Shown here: one piece after another, positions 31,373 through 38,140 of the stretch
Layout of the letters: the number at the start of each line of letters is the position of its first letter
Position numbering within the stretch: position 1 is the first letter of the stretch
IMG/VR virus record: IMGVR_UViG_3300047548_000361
Span: 1 to 41,337 of that record
Length of the DNA: 41,337 nucleotides
Reading direction: 5' to 3' (one strand)
DNA from: a virus
Notes under the pieces: generated by a model
Databases searched by the model: none
Told to the model about the DNA's origin: nothing
What the model saw: only the letters and a program-made list of their open reading frames with translations
Made by a program: the position numbers and the translations under genes

Positions 31373-31707
31373 TTCTTTCTCCTCAAGTTTTTACTGGCTG
31401 TGCCGTAGCCGTAGCCGTAGCCGTCGCCATAGCCGTTGCCGTAGCCGTAGCCGTAGCCGTAGCCGTTGCCGTTGCCGTAGCCGTTGCCGTAACCGTAGCC
31501 TTTGCCGTAGCCGTAGCCGTAGACGTAGACGTAGCCGTAGCCGTAGCCGTCGCCATAGCCGTAGCCGTCGCCATAGCCGTTGCCGTAACCGTAGCCTTTG
31601 CCGTAGCCGTCGCCATAGCCGTTGCCGTAGCCGTAGCCGTTGCCGTAGCCGTTGCCGTTGCCGTAGCCGTTGCCGTAGCCGTTTCCTACGGGTTTAAAAG
31701 GGGGCAT
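31369..31707 (-). CDS. Gly-Tyr hexanucleotide-repeat protein, 112 aa
   Basis: ATG 31707 overlaps the upstream TAA (TAATG); an earlier in-frame ATG at 31719 lies in the preceding gene. After MPPFKPV the chain is almost wholly Gly alternating with Tyr, Asn, Asp, Lys or Val (about residues 8-103), closing with TASKNLRRKK. The DNA is a run of six-base units (GGN TAC/AAC/GAC), so changes in copy number keep the frame. Such Gly-Tyr tracts can phase separate or stick to other proteins. Two stop/start overlaps, upstream and downstream, identify this frame as the coding one. Confidence 0.75.
   Translation of the reverse strand: MPPFKPVGNGYGNGYGNGNGYGNGYGYGNGYGDGYGKGYGYGNGYGDGYGYGDGYGYGYVYVYGYGYGKGYGYGNGYGNGNGYGYGYGYGNGYGDGYGYGYGTASKNLRRKK
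31401..31686. repeat. Hexanucleotide tandem repeat (CCGTAG / CCGTTG / CCGTCG family)
   Basis: On the plus strand about 47 units of six bases follow each other: GCCGTA mixed with GCCGTT, GCCGTC, GCCATA and a few GACGTA and ACCGTA. They encode the Gly-Tyr protein on the minus strand. Several longer blocks recur inside (for example GCCATAGCCGTTGCCGTA), which shows past duplication or slippage. Units of six bases preserve the reading frame. Confidence 0.9.
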
Positions 31708-32006
31708 TACAGCCCCCACCCATCATGTACAGGGACACAAAAAACTTCGGCGCCTTCCGGAAGATCTACGCCGTTGGGCATTGGTTTGATCGTAACTTTT
31801 TCGGACTTAGGATTAGCGATCGTCCCATCAAAACCAACGTCTTCCCATCGGAAGACCCACACAGCGTTGTCTAACCTGATCCTGCCGTTCTCACGGGTCA
31901 CATCCCCAGCAAAAATCCAGCCGCGATCTACTACAACCACTGCACGGGAGCCAGCTGGGCGGTTTACCGGCGCGTACTCAACACCATTGATAGTTAGGTT
32001 TTCCAT
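31707..32006 (-). CDS. Hypothetical protein, 99 aa
   Basis: ATG 32006 shares a base with the upstream TAA (TAATG). MENLTINGVEYAPVNRPAGS, then RAVVVVDRGWIFAGDVTREN and a region with AVWVFRWEDVGFDG, look like a small beta-barrel. The end, VFCVPVHDGWGL, is followed at once by the Gly-Tyr gene. It resembles phage early proteins with an NG-EY-P start, but I cannot name it. Confidence 0.7.
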   Translation of the reverse strand: MENLTINGVEYAPVNRPAGSRAVVVVDRGWIFAGDVTRENGRIRLDNAVWVFRWEDVGFDGTIANPKSEKVTIKPMPNGVDLPEGAEVFCVPVHDGWGL

Positions 32007-32161
32007 TATTTAGCCTCCCGATTGGTTTGTTGAGCCGGGTAGTACCCGGTCCAATTACAGTTTCCGCATTCCCAGTGGCCAGCAAGCGCCAGCCAGTAGG
32101 TCTGCACTCCACACTCCGGGCAGTAGCCGGGGCGGGTGTTGGGGGTGTCTAGGTCGTCCAT
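32006..32161 (-). CDS. Zinc-ribbon small protein, 51 aa
   Basis: First gene of the long leftward operon. ATG 32161 follows a perfect AGGAGG (32169-32174 on the plus strand as CCTCCT). The protein has two CxxC knuckles, C14-P-E-C17 and C32-G-N-C35, with MDDLDTPNTRPGYCPECG at the start. Such ribbons bind one zinc and often nucleic acid or protein. It lies about 24 bases after the predicted transcription start. Confidence 0.78.
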   Translation of the reverse strand: MDDLDTPNTRPGYCPECGVQTYWLALAGHWECGNCNWTGYYPAQQTNREAK

Positions 32162-32186
32162 CGAATCGCCTCCTGTGTTGATTCGG

Positions 32187-32232
32187 TTGCAAGTGTAAAA
32201 GTCTGTGTGTTAGGATGTCAACACTTTTTTAC
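32187..32232. promoter_or_regulatory. Divergent promoter/operator between leftward operon and HTH gene
   Basis: Leftward: TTGACA (32216-32221, minus strand) and TACACT (32192-32197) with an 18-base spacer serve the operon beginning at 32161. Rightward: TTGCAA (32187-32192) and TAGGAT (32211-32216), also 18 bases apart, could serve the helix-turn-helix gene at 32247. The two overlap, and an inverted GTGTT-AACAC pair (32207-32224) lies across them. The block TGTCAACACTTTTTT (32216-32230) closely matches 1569-1583 at the other leftward promoter. Confidence 0.7.
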
Positions 32233-32246
32233 TTGGAGCCAAAACA

Positions 32247-32417
32247 ATGACAATGGAAGAGATCGTGTTTCAGTTGAAGGACCGGAAAGTCAGCCTTGTA
32301 GCTAAGGCCACAGGACTGACCCGGCAGACGATTTACAACATCATCAACGGCAAGACGCCCACCCCAAAGGTGGACACTTACCTGGCGTTGGTGAAATACC
32401 TGACGAGGAAGAAGTAG
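32247..32417 (+). CDS. Small helix-turn-helix (XRE-like) regulator, 56 aa
   Basis: Reading from ATG 32247 (TTGGAG upstream) gives MTMEEIVFQLKDRKVSLVAK, then ATGLTRQTIYNIINGKTPTP and KVDTYLALVKYLTRKK. The helix-turn-helix is the segment VSLVAKATGLTRQTIYNIIN (about residues 15-34), a classic Cro/C1-type pattern. It is the only short rightward gene between two leftward operons and diverges from the operon at 32161. By position it is the likely regulator of its own and the leftward promoter. It ends three bases before the converging polymerase stop. Confidence 0.82.
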   Translation: MTMEEIVFQLKDRKVSLVAKATGLTRQTIYNIINGKTPTPKVDTYLALVKYLTRKK

Positions 32418-32420
32418 CGG

Positions 32421-34364
32421 TTATTTCCCGTACCGCACACCCGATGACGGTTTAGCTTCAATCGGCAAGCCATCAGCCCACTCAGGCGCATCGAGAAGGT
32501 GCGCCAGAAGGATCTCTTCGGTGGTGTTCTGCGCGATGATTTCATCGTGAACATGGCCCACCACTTCAATCCCGGCATGGCAGGCTTTGACAATCGCGGT
32601 GCGGAGAATATCGGCGGCGGTGGCCTGTGTAGCATTTTCAAGCAATAGCCCCGGTGTGAGCGGTCTACGCGGCCAAGGCTGGCCGACTTTGGGTTTACCG
32701 CCGCCCCAGATGGCGGTGAGGCTCAACACTTCATCGCCCCAAGGCGTCACGACCCATTCAAGCGCAGGCTGGTAATAGGCCAACAGGCGATTACTGGGAA
32801 GGCGGCACCAGAGCCATGACTGGCCGTCATAGCCGTATGCCAATCGTCCGGCGTCGAACCATGTGTTCGGGTAGCGAAACGCCTCTCGTGCCGCATCAAC
32901 AAGTTCATTCCCGAACGGCATAGCCCACTGGTTTACTCGCCGCCATGCGTCACGAAGCACCACGGCGCGATCATAGGGGATGTTCATCTTGAACATCTTC
33001 GCCATGGAGATAAGAGCCCCCGCACCTCCAAGGAACCCGAGGGCAAGTTCCTGGACCTTGCCGCTCTGGCGCTGTTCATCTGTCACTTGGTCGTAAGGCA
33101 CAGCAAACAAGACTTCGGCGTTGACCTTGTACGGGTCTTTGCCGGACCTGAAAACGTCCAACTTCTGTTCCCCCGCAAGGGACTTGGCAAGCCACGGGGC
33201 TACACGGCCTTCGATGTTGGAGTAGTCCACCCACACCAACCCATTCGGATGGGAAATCACAGCGCGGATTAACTTGGCGAGGTGTTCACTAGGGCGTTCA
33301 ATCGGCGCATTGTCCAGCACTTGCTGAATGGCTTTTGCCGGGTCTTTATGGCCGTCACGCTTGAGGTTATGCACCTGGACGCCTAAAGAACTGAAGCGGC
33401 CTGTCTGACCACCACCCGCGTACAGAAACGCACCATAGAGGCGCCCATCCATTGAGCGGTCAGAAAAGGCCTCGAATTTGGAGATGGTGGCGCCACCAGC
33501 TTCTTCGACGGCCATGACAAACTCGCGCACATCCGGATCAAGGTCAGGACATAGAAGCAGTTCCTCTCTGAGCGGCTTTCCGAACTTGATCTTGCCGTCC
33601 TCGCTCAGTATCTCCTTTTGCGCGTCTGTGAGCCTCAGAGACAGCCAAGCATCCCGAGTTGTGCGCTTACGAGCGTTTGTCACTGCGCCTTTAGTGCTGG
33701 ACTGGATCTTTTCATCCGCTTCAGCGCGGATCGCGTCCCCGTATTGGGTCGCGGCCTTGGTCAGTGCCACATCAATGGGAAGCCCTCGGTCATTGATCTC
33801 TTCGTTGACCCAATAGACTTCCCACTCGTCGTCTGTCAGATCGCGCAGGATTGCGCTTAGAAGCCGCTCGACCTCAACGTCCATGCGGCAGTATTCAATG
33901 AGCAGATCCAGATCATCCGGCGGGATGTCTTTCTCATGCCCTGGCAAGCTGTAAAGTTTGAGGAGCCGCTGGCCTTCGGCCATTTTCTGCATTGGCAAGG
34001 CAAGACACCGGGCGGCGTCCTTCAACTTACCCGGCAGGCCGTGAGACCGCACCTGTGCGGCGGTGCATTTCCACTGACGCAAGGTCGGGTTGGGAATTCC
34101 GTCATAGTCTTGCGTCAGGACGTAGGCCCAGATGAGCCGCTCAAACTGGGCGTTGTGAGCGTAGATAGCCGCGCCTTGCTTGATGTGGTCAATGATTCGG
34201 GTGGGAAAGGGTTCGTCTGGGAGCCAAACCTGTACGGGCTCATCGTTGAACGCCCAGCCCATCATGAGGATTTCAGTCGAGAGGTCGCTGGCGTAGTTGT
34301 AAACTCCGGCGGTTATCAGATCAACCTGACTGCGGGTTTCAAAGTCAATGTGTAGCTTATCCAT
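32421..34364 (-). CDS. DNA polymerase, family A, with 3'-5' exonuclease, 647 aa
   Basis: The N-terminal exonuclease begins HIDFETRS (Asp7/Glu9), with a later YCRMDVEVERLL box. The polymerase domain has motif A VDYSNIEGRVAPWLA (Asp near residue 379), motif B SGKVQELALGFLGGAG (Lys near 436) and motif C GHVHDEIIA (near 606). Proofreading and polymerase activities are therefore both likely; there is no 5' nuclease domain. ATG 34364 follows AAAGG. It replicates phage DNA. A terminator stands between the upstream gene and this one. Confidence 0.93.
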   Translation of the reverse strand: MDKLHIDFETRSQVDLITAGVYNYASDLSTEILMMGWAFNDEPVQVWLPDEPFPTRIIDHIKQGAAIYAHNAQFERLIWAYVLTQDYDGIPNPTLRQWKCTAAQVRSHGLPGKLKDAARCLALPMQKMAEGQRLLKLYSLPGHEKDIPPDDLDLLIEYCRMDVEVERLLSAILRDLTDDEWEVYWVNEEINDRGLPIDVALTKAATQYGDAIRAEADEKIQSSTKGAVTNARKRTTRDAWLSLRLTDAQKEILSEDGKIKFGKPLREELLLCPDLDPDVREFVMAVEEAGGATISKFEAFSDRSMDGRLYGAFLYAGGGQTGRFSSLGVQVHNLKRDGHKDPAKAIQQVLDNAPIERPSEHLAKLIRAVISHPNGLVWVDYSNIEGRVAPWLAKSLAGEQKLDVFRSGKDPYKVNAEVLFAVPYDQVTDEQRQSGKVQELALGFLGGAGALISMAKMFKMNIPYDRAVVLRDAWRRVNQWAMPFGNELVDAAREAFRYPNTWFDAGRLAYGYDGQSWLWCRLPSNRLLAYYQPALEWVVTPWGDEVLSLTAIWGGGKPKVGQPWPRRPLTPGLLLENATQATAADILRTAIVKACHAGIEVVGHVHDEIIAQNTTEEILLAHLLDAPEWADGLPIEAKPSSGVRYGK

Positions 34365-34387
34365 AATGCCTTTGGCAAGTTGGATGT

Positions 34388-34411
34388 AAAAAAGCCCCGG
34401 CGAACCGGGGC
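34388..34411 (-). terminator. Leftward rho-independent terminator before the polymerase gene
   Basis: On the minus strand GCCCCGG-TTCG-CCGGGGC (34411-34394) is followed by six T (34393-34388). It follows the gene ending at 34427 and precedes the polymerase ATG at 34364. Polymerase expression therefore depends on read-through or on a promoter in the last 24 bases or inside the upstream gene. Confidence 0.9.
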
Positions 34412-34426
34412 AGAGGGGTGAGAAAA

Positions 34427-35083
34427 TTAAACGCTCCGGCGGCGGCGAGGCGGTTCCTGTACGACCTCTTCTGCTTCCTCTTCATCCTCATCAGGCTCAG
34501 AGGCAATCATGGCCTGGTTCTCACGAACGCCATTGATGTCAGCCCAGTCAATGATTGTGAACTGCGGTGTGTAGATCAGTCGGCCATGGGTCTTGTGGGT
34601 GTACGACCCGGAAGACAGCTCAACGACCGGGTAGAGGAAAATCTCCTGCCCTGATTGAGCCCGAACGATCACTTGCTTAATGACCGCATCGACACAATTT
34701 CTACCACCGAGGCTGTTGGTCTCGAAGATGAACTCAAGGCCGTCAGCAGTGAACGCACCGCTCAGTACCCGCGCTTCCTGCGGCTGGACGTTACCTTCGG
34801 GCGCCATCGGGAAGGGAAGCGGCTGATCGAAAGACGCAATGTTCTTCTTGGGAGTTCCGGCGATCCACATGGTCCAACCATGCCCGATGCTGGCCGTGTT
34901 GATGATCGCCTCATCTCCCGTGACTTCTTCCTGCTCTTTCCCGCAAGTCCACTTGCCGCTCTGGAAGTCAAACTTCAAAAACACCTTGCCCGCGGTTTCG
35001 CCCGTGACTTGCGGGGCGGCGGTGGTGCGAAGGCGATCAGCCAATGCGGTGGAAGGGGTGGGGATAGCAACTGCATTACTCAT
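34427..35083 (-). CDS. Replication-module protein with acidic tail, 218 aa (SSB candidate)
   Basis: ATG 35083 follows AAAGG. The N-terminal 180 residues are beta-rich (KVFLKFDFQSGKWTCGKEQE, then TASIGHGWTMWIAGTPKKN). The C-terminal tail has a run of Asp/Glu (EPDEDEEEAEEVVQ) before PPRRRRSV. An acidic C-terminal tail is the hallmark of single-strand DNA-binding proteins that recruit partners; the final Arg cluster is unusual. It occupies the place of DUF2815 proteins between the RecB-like nuclease and the polymerase. Single-strand DNA binding is an inference, not shown by a named motif. Confidence 0.6.
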   Translation of the reverse strand: MSNAVAIPTPSTALADRLRTTAAPQVTGETAGKVFLKFDFQSGKWTCGKEQEEVTGDEAIINTASIGHGWTMWIAGTPKKNIASFDQPLPFPMAPEGNVQPQEARVLSGAFTADGLEFIFETNSLGGRNCVDAVIKQVIVRAQSGQEIFLYPVVELSSGSYTHKTHGRLIYTPQFTIIDWADINGVRENQAMIASEPDEDEEEAEEVVQEPPRRRRSV

Positions 35084-35121
35084 ATGTTTACCTTTAGTGT
35101 TTAAGGATTAAAAACTCATAC

Positions 35122-36240
35122 CTAACTGGCTGAGTTGCGTTTGAGAACGTCCGTCACCGTGACAGGTGCAACCGACACGCTCTCGCGTTTGTCGCTCACA
35201 GGAGCAACTTCGAGTTCACCCGAGGGGCCTTTCAGCCAAGGGGTAAAATCGAATTCAATGCCCTCCGTCTTCAGCACTTTTTCAAGCTGTGCGGGGGTCT
35301 TTAAGGAAGGCGCCGAGTAAATGTCCTGTGCGCCTGCGCTGGTCAACGCGGCGGCAGTCTTGAAGGGGTCGGCAAATTTCCTGAGTTCTTTCTTAGCCAC
35401 CAGCTTAAAGCCGGGGACTTCTGCGCCTAACTCAATCATCGTGCGATTGGCTTCGTCCTTTACGGACTTGATGTAGGCTTCGAGTTGAGGCAGCAAGGTC
35501 AAGGCATCCGATAAAGCCTTGGCGTTATCTTTGGTCATCAGTTTCAGGGACATGAACTCTTCTCTCCGGACGGTGCAGTAAGGCTCCACCGGACACCACT
35601 CACAGTGCGATCCGGCGCTGGCCTGCGTTGTTCCGCTACGCACGATTTCAATCGCGGCGCGGATGTTTTTATCGAAGGTGCTGACTTCCTCGGCGCTGAA
35701 CTCATAAATTTGAGGTTCCGCTGACAGCGCGGGTTGGATGATGGCGCCTACTAGAGGACGATCTAACGTAAGATCGCGCACTTTAGGATCCTGAGTCGCC
35801 AGCCAGTGATAGAACAGCAACTGAGCATTGTTAGTGGGATCGACCTCGCCGCGACCAAATTTGAAATCCGCGATCAGTGACCATTTGCGACCTGCGCCCA
35901 AAACGTCAGGAGACCCGCCCACATCATTGGCAATGGAGAGTAAAGGCTCGCACTCATATTCCTCAATGCCGTACTGGGCGAACACCAGGCGAACAGCCGT
36001 GTAAGCCGAACGCATCTGAGCCAGATCGTAGTCATCAAAGGGGTACTTGGACCGTGACACCGCCGTGTCGAAGTCGTCCTGAAGCAGCATTCGCTCCAAG
36101 ACTTCGTGCATGGCCGTCCCGCGCTCGGCGGCGGCATTGGTGCGGTTGGTAGGCGGCAGTTTGGCCGCGAGGTTCACCCATGCCGGGCAGTTAAGGGTGC
36201 GCTTGGCAGTAGACCCGCCGATTCGGAAGTGTTTAGCCAT
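35122..36240 (-). CDS. DUF2800/Cas4-RecB-like nuclease, 372 aa
   Basis: The N-terminus MAKHFRIGGSTAKRTLNCPA with RGTAMHEVLERML (about residues 41-53) is the RecB/Cas4 start. A GGSPDVLGA then SLIADFKFGRGEVD segment (about 108-131) carries the metal-binding Asp and Lys, and CEWCPVEPYC (about 214-223) gives the Cys cluster that holds an iron-sulphur centre with Cys18. It belongs to the DUF2800 group found beside phage polymerases and is likely a recombination or end-processing exonuclease. It begins inside the stop region of the RHH-like gene upstream. Confidence 0.85.
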   Translation of the reverse strand: MAKHFRIGGSTAKRTLNCPAWVNLAAKLPPTNRTNAAAERGTAMHEVLERMLLQDDFDTAVSRSKYPFDDYDLAQMRSAYTAVRLVFAQYGIEEYECEPLLSIANDVGGSPDVLGAGRKWSLIADFKFGRGEVDPTNNAQLLFYHWLATQDPKVRDLTLDRPLVGAIIQPALSAEPQIYEFSAEEVSTFDKNIRAAIEIVRSGTTQASAGSHCEWCPVEPYCTVRREEFMSLKLMTKDNAKALSDALTLLPQLEAYIKSVKDEANRTMIELGAEVPGFKLVAKKELRKFADPFKTAAALTSAGAQDIYSAPSLKTPAQLEKVLKTEGIEFDFTPWLKGPSGELEVAPVSDKRESVSVAPVTVTDVLKRNSAS

Positions 36241-36418
36241 CGAGGTTCAGGTCGTGCTGGTAATAGGTGTATTGGATGCAAGCGCGGATTGCCGCACTGC
36301 GATTTTTCAGGTTTCCCCGTTCCATGATCTTGTCGAGGCGCTTGATGTCCGCTTCGGTCAGGGTGATCGAATGCGGTTTCAAGTCCCGGTCAAAATACGG
36401 ATCTTTCAATGTTTTCAT
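36233..36418 (-). CDS. Ribbon-helix-helix-like small protein, 61 aa
   Basis: MKTLKDPYFDRDLKPHSITL, then TEADIKRLDKIMERGNLKNR and SAAIRACIQYTYYQHDLNLD: a beta strand (PHSITLT) followed by two helices with KNRSAAIRACI in the second. This is the arrangement of CopG/Arc-type DNA-binding proteins. It is the first gene of the leftward replication operon and lies 14 bases from the diverging VRR-NUC gene, so it may be an autoregulator. Its start overlaps promoter-like DNA for both directions. Confidence 0.72.
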   Translation of the reverse strand: MKTLKDPYFDRDLKPHSITLTEADIKRLDKIMERGNLKNRSAAIRACIQYTYYQHDLNLDG

Positions 36419-36432
36419 GGACTTAGGCCACT

Positions 36433-36741
36433 ATGATTAAAACATATGGACAAAGTATAACAGAAAAATCATTTCAGAAAACTGTTATTTTAAGAGCAAA
36501 ACGGTTAGGATGCTTCATCGCCAAGATGGAAGCCGTGGGGCAAGCCGGGTTCCCGGACCTGTTGCTGATCTATCGGGGGCGCAGTTTGTACCTTGAACTC
36601 AAGTCACCCAAAGGAACGGGCAAGCTGTCCGCTCTGCAAGTGCATATGCACGAACAGCTCAGAGCGGCGGGGGCATGGGTCGAGGTCGCGCAGGATATGG
36701 ATCGGGTTGAAGAACTATTAAAGGAGTTGACGGGATGTTAA
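36433..36741 (+). CDS. VRR-NUC domain nuclease, 102 aa
   Basis: Active-site features of the VRR-NUC family are visible: EKSFQKTVILRAKRLG (Glu/Gln helix, about 11-26), GFPDLLLIYRGRSLYLELKS (Asp then Glu-x-Lys, about 39-58) and a helix with QVHMHEQLRAAG. In phages this stand-alone domain is a structure-selective nuclease encoded beside an SNF2-like helicase and is thought to process replication or recombination junctions. The stop overlaps the helicase start (36735). Confidence 0.9.
   Translation: MIKTYGQSITEKSFQKTVILRAKRLGCFIAKMEAVGQAGFPDLLLIYRGRSLYLELKSPKGTGKLSALQVHMHEQLRAAGAWVEVAQDMDRVEELLKELTGC
36454..36459 (-). promoter_or_regulatory. Leftward extended -10 for the replication operon
   Basis: The minus strand reads TG-T-TATACT (extended -10, TATACT at 36459-36454) about 36 bases before the ATG at 36418. 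The -35 is poor (GTTTTC), as expected for an extended -10 promoter. The site lies inside the start of the VRR-NUC coding sequence on the other strand, so transcription of the two divergent genes probably overlaps. Confidence 0.5.
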
Positions 36742-38081
36742 GTAAAGAGTGCCTCACCGAGGCACAACAGGCCGCGATCACGCGGCTGTATGAGCGGGAC
36801 CGGACCCTGTTTGTAGGCGGGTTAGGCTTTGGTAAGTGCGTTGTGGGGCTCACGGCCATGCAGGAACTGATCCGCGAGGGCGTTCTGAAGCGGGTTCTGG
36901 TACTGGCGCCTTTGCGGGTGGTGACCTCAACCTGGATGGAGGAGGTGGTCAAGTGGGATCACCTCGACCCGTCACTGATGGTGTCAGCAGTGGGTGGCCG
37001 GGGTACGCGAGAGAAAGCCCTGCGGAGTTCTGCTCGGATCATCTGCGTCAACTTTGAGTCCGCGAAAGCTCTGATCGCTGAAGCCAAGGGGGTGGGCGTT
37101 GAGTTTGACGGACTGATGGTGGACGAGATGACTTGCCTCAAGGGTTGCGGCGGGGATCTGGTCAAGACTCTGCGCCATTGGGTCAAGAAAGTTCGCTGGC
37201 GCGTTGGGATGACCGCCACGCCCGTGGCCGAGAGCGCCGAGGATATGTACGCACAGGCGTTGCTGTTGGACGATGGTGAGGCTCTGGGGACGCGCTATGA
37301 GGCGTTTTTATCCCGCTGGTTTGTGCAGGCCGATTATAAGGGGTATTCGTGGACGCTGAAGCCCGACAGCGCCAAGGAGATTGCCGCTCGATTGGGTGGG
37401 CTGGTTTATCGCGCAGATGATTCCGGTTATCTCGCCGCCCTGCCTGAACTGGTGGATGAGGTGGTCATGGACGAACTGGATCTGGCGGCGATGCCGCTTT
37501 ATCTGGAGATGCAGAAGCACTCACTGATTAAGGATCTGGACGTTGTGGCGCCCAACAAAGCGGTGCAGGCAGGAAAGCTGGCGCAGATTGCATCCGGTGG
37601 GCTTTACCGGGGTGAGGACCGTGAACTGATCTGGACTGACCCCGCGCAGACGCGATTGCGAGCCGTGGTGCGGTACGTCACGCAGATTTCCGAGCCCGTG
37701 ATTATCACCTACCAGTACGCTTTCCAGCTTGAGGCTTTACTCGGAGTGTTTCCGGGGGCGCCTGTGCTGGGTGTGGGTGGGAGCTGTACCGCTGACGATT
37801 TGATGCGCTTTAACCGGGGTGAAGTGCCCGTGTTATTGGGGCATCCACGTTCTTTCGGCATGGGGCTGAATTTGCAGGGGGCTTGCCGTACTATGGTTCA
37901 CTACTCCCCCATGTATTCCGGCGACCGATACCGTCAGGTCATCGGGCGTATTCACCGCCGAGGGCAGACGCAAGTTGTCCGGCGGGTGTCGTTCTTTGCG
38001 GCTGACACCATGGAGCAGCAGATCATTGCGGCACTGGTACGGAAGGAGAAGGACGAAGCAGCGTTCATGCTGCATCTTTAG
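36735..38081 (+). CDS. SNF2-like (SF2) DNA helicase, 448 aa
   Basis: Helicase motifs in order: I GGLGFGKC (28-35), II VDEMT (DEMT 130-133), III GMTATPV (TATP 160-163), then the C-terminal lobe with VIITYQYAFQLEALL (about 315-330), GHPRSFGMGLNLQGA, and VI QVIGRIHRRGQ (401-411). The residue after the motif I Lys is Cys instead of the usual Thr/Ser, a change to note. It is the small phage version of SNF2 helicases, encoded after VRR-NUC, and probably works with it on branched DNA. Confidence 0.88.
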   Translation: MLSKECLTEAQQAAITRLYERDRTLFVGGLGFGKCVVGLTAMQELIREGVLKRVLVLAPLRVVTSTWMEEVVKWDHLDPSLMVSAVGGRGTREKALRSSARIICVNFESAKALIAEAKGVGVEFDGLMVDEMTCLKGCGGDLVKTLRHWVKKVRWRVGMTATPVAESAEDMYAQALLLDDGEALGTRYEAFLSRWFVQADYKGYSWTLKPDSAKEIAARLGGLVYRADDSGYLAALPELVDEVVMDELDLAAMPLYLEMQKHSLIKDLDVVAPNKAVQAGKLAQIASGGLYRGEDRELIWTDPAQTRLRAVVRYVTQISEPVIITYQYAFQLEALLGVFPGAPVLGVGGSCTADDLMRFNRGEVPVLLGHPRSFGMGLNLQGACRTMVHYSPMYSGDRYRQVIGRIHRRGQTQVVRRVSFFAADTMEQQIIAALVRKEKDEAAFMLHL

Positions 38082-38083
38082 TG

Positions 38084-38115
38084 AAAAAAGCGCCGGGAGG
38101 AGAAAGGCCCGGCGC
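38084..38115 (-). terminator. Hairpin before primase gene, terminator-like for the minus strand
   Basis: GCGCCGGG (38090-38097) pairs perfectly with CCCGGCGC (38108-38115). On the minus strand the stem is followed by TTTTTT (38089-38084), a complete rho-independent terminator for leftward transcripts. On the plus strand it is a stable hairpin in the leader of the primase gene. There is no leftward gene to its right, so it may limit antisense transcription from the origin region. Confidence 0.7.
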
Positions 38116-38140
38116 AGATGTATTTAATGGAGAGGACACG

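Noticed and set aside
31383-31616. Ala-Thr repeat frame (77 codons) in the hexanucleotide array
   Set aside because: It is a second frame of the same repeat. Only the Gly-Tyr frame has stop/start overlaps with both neighbours.
38081-38140. GTG start at 38081 for the primase gene
   Set aside because: The segment contains an eight-pair hairpin and no ribosome site before the GTG; ATG 38141 has GGAGAGG at good spacing.
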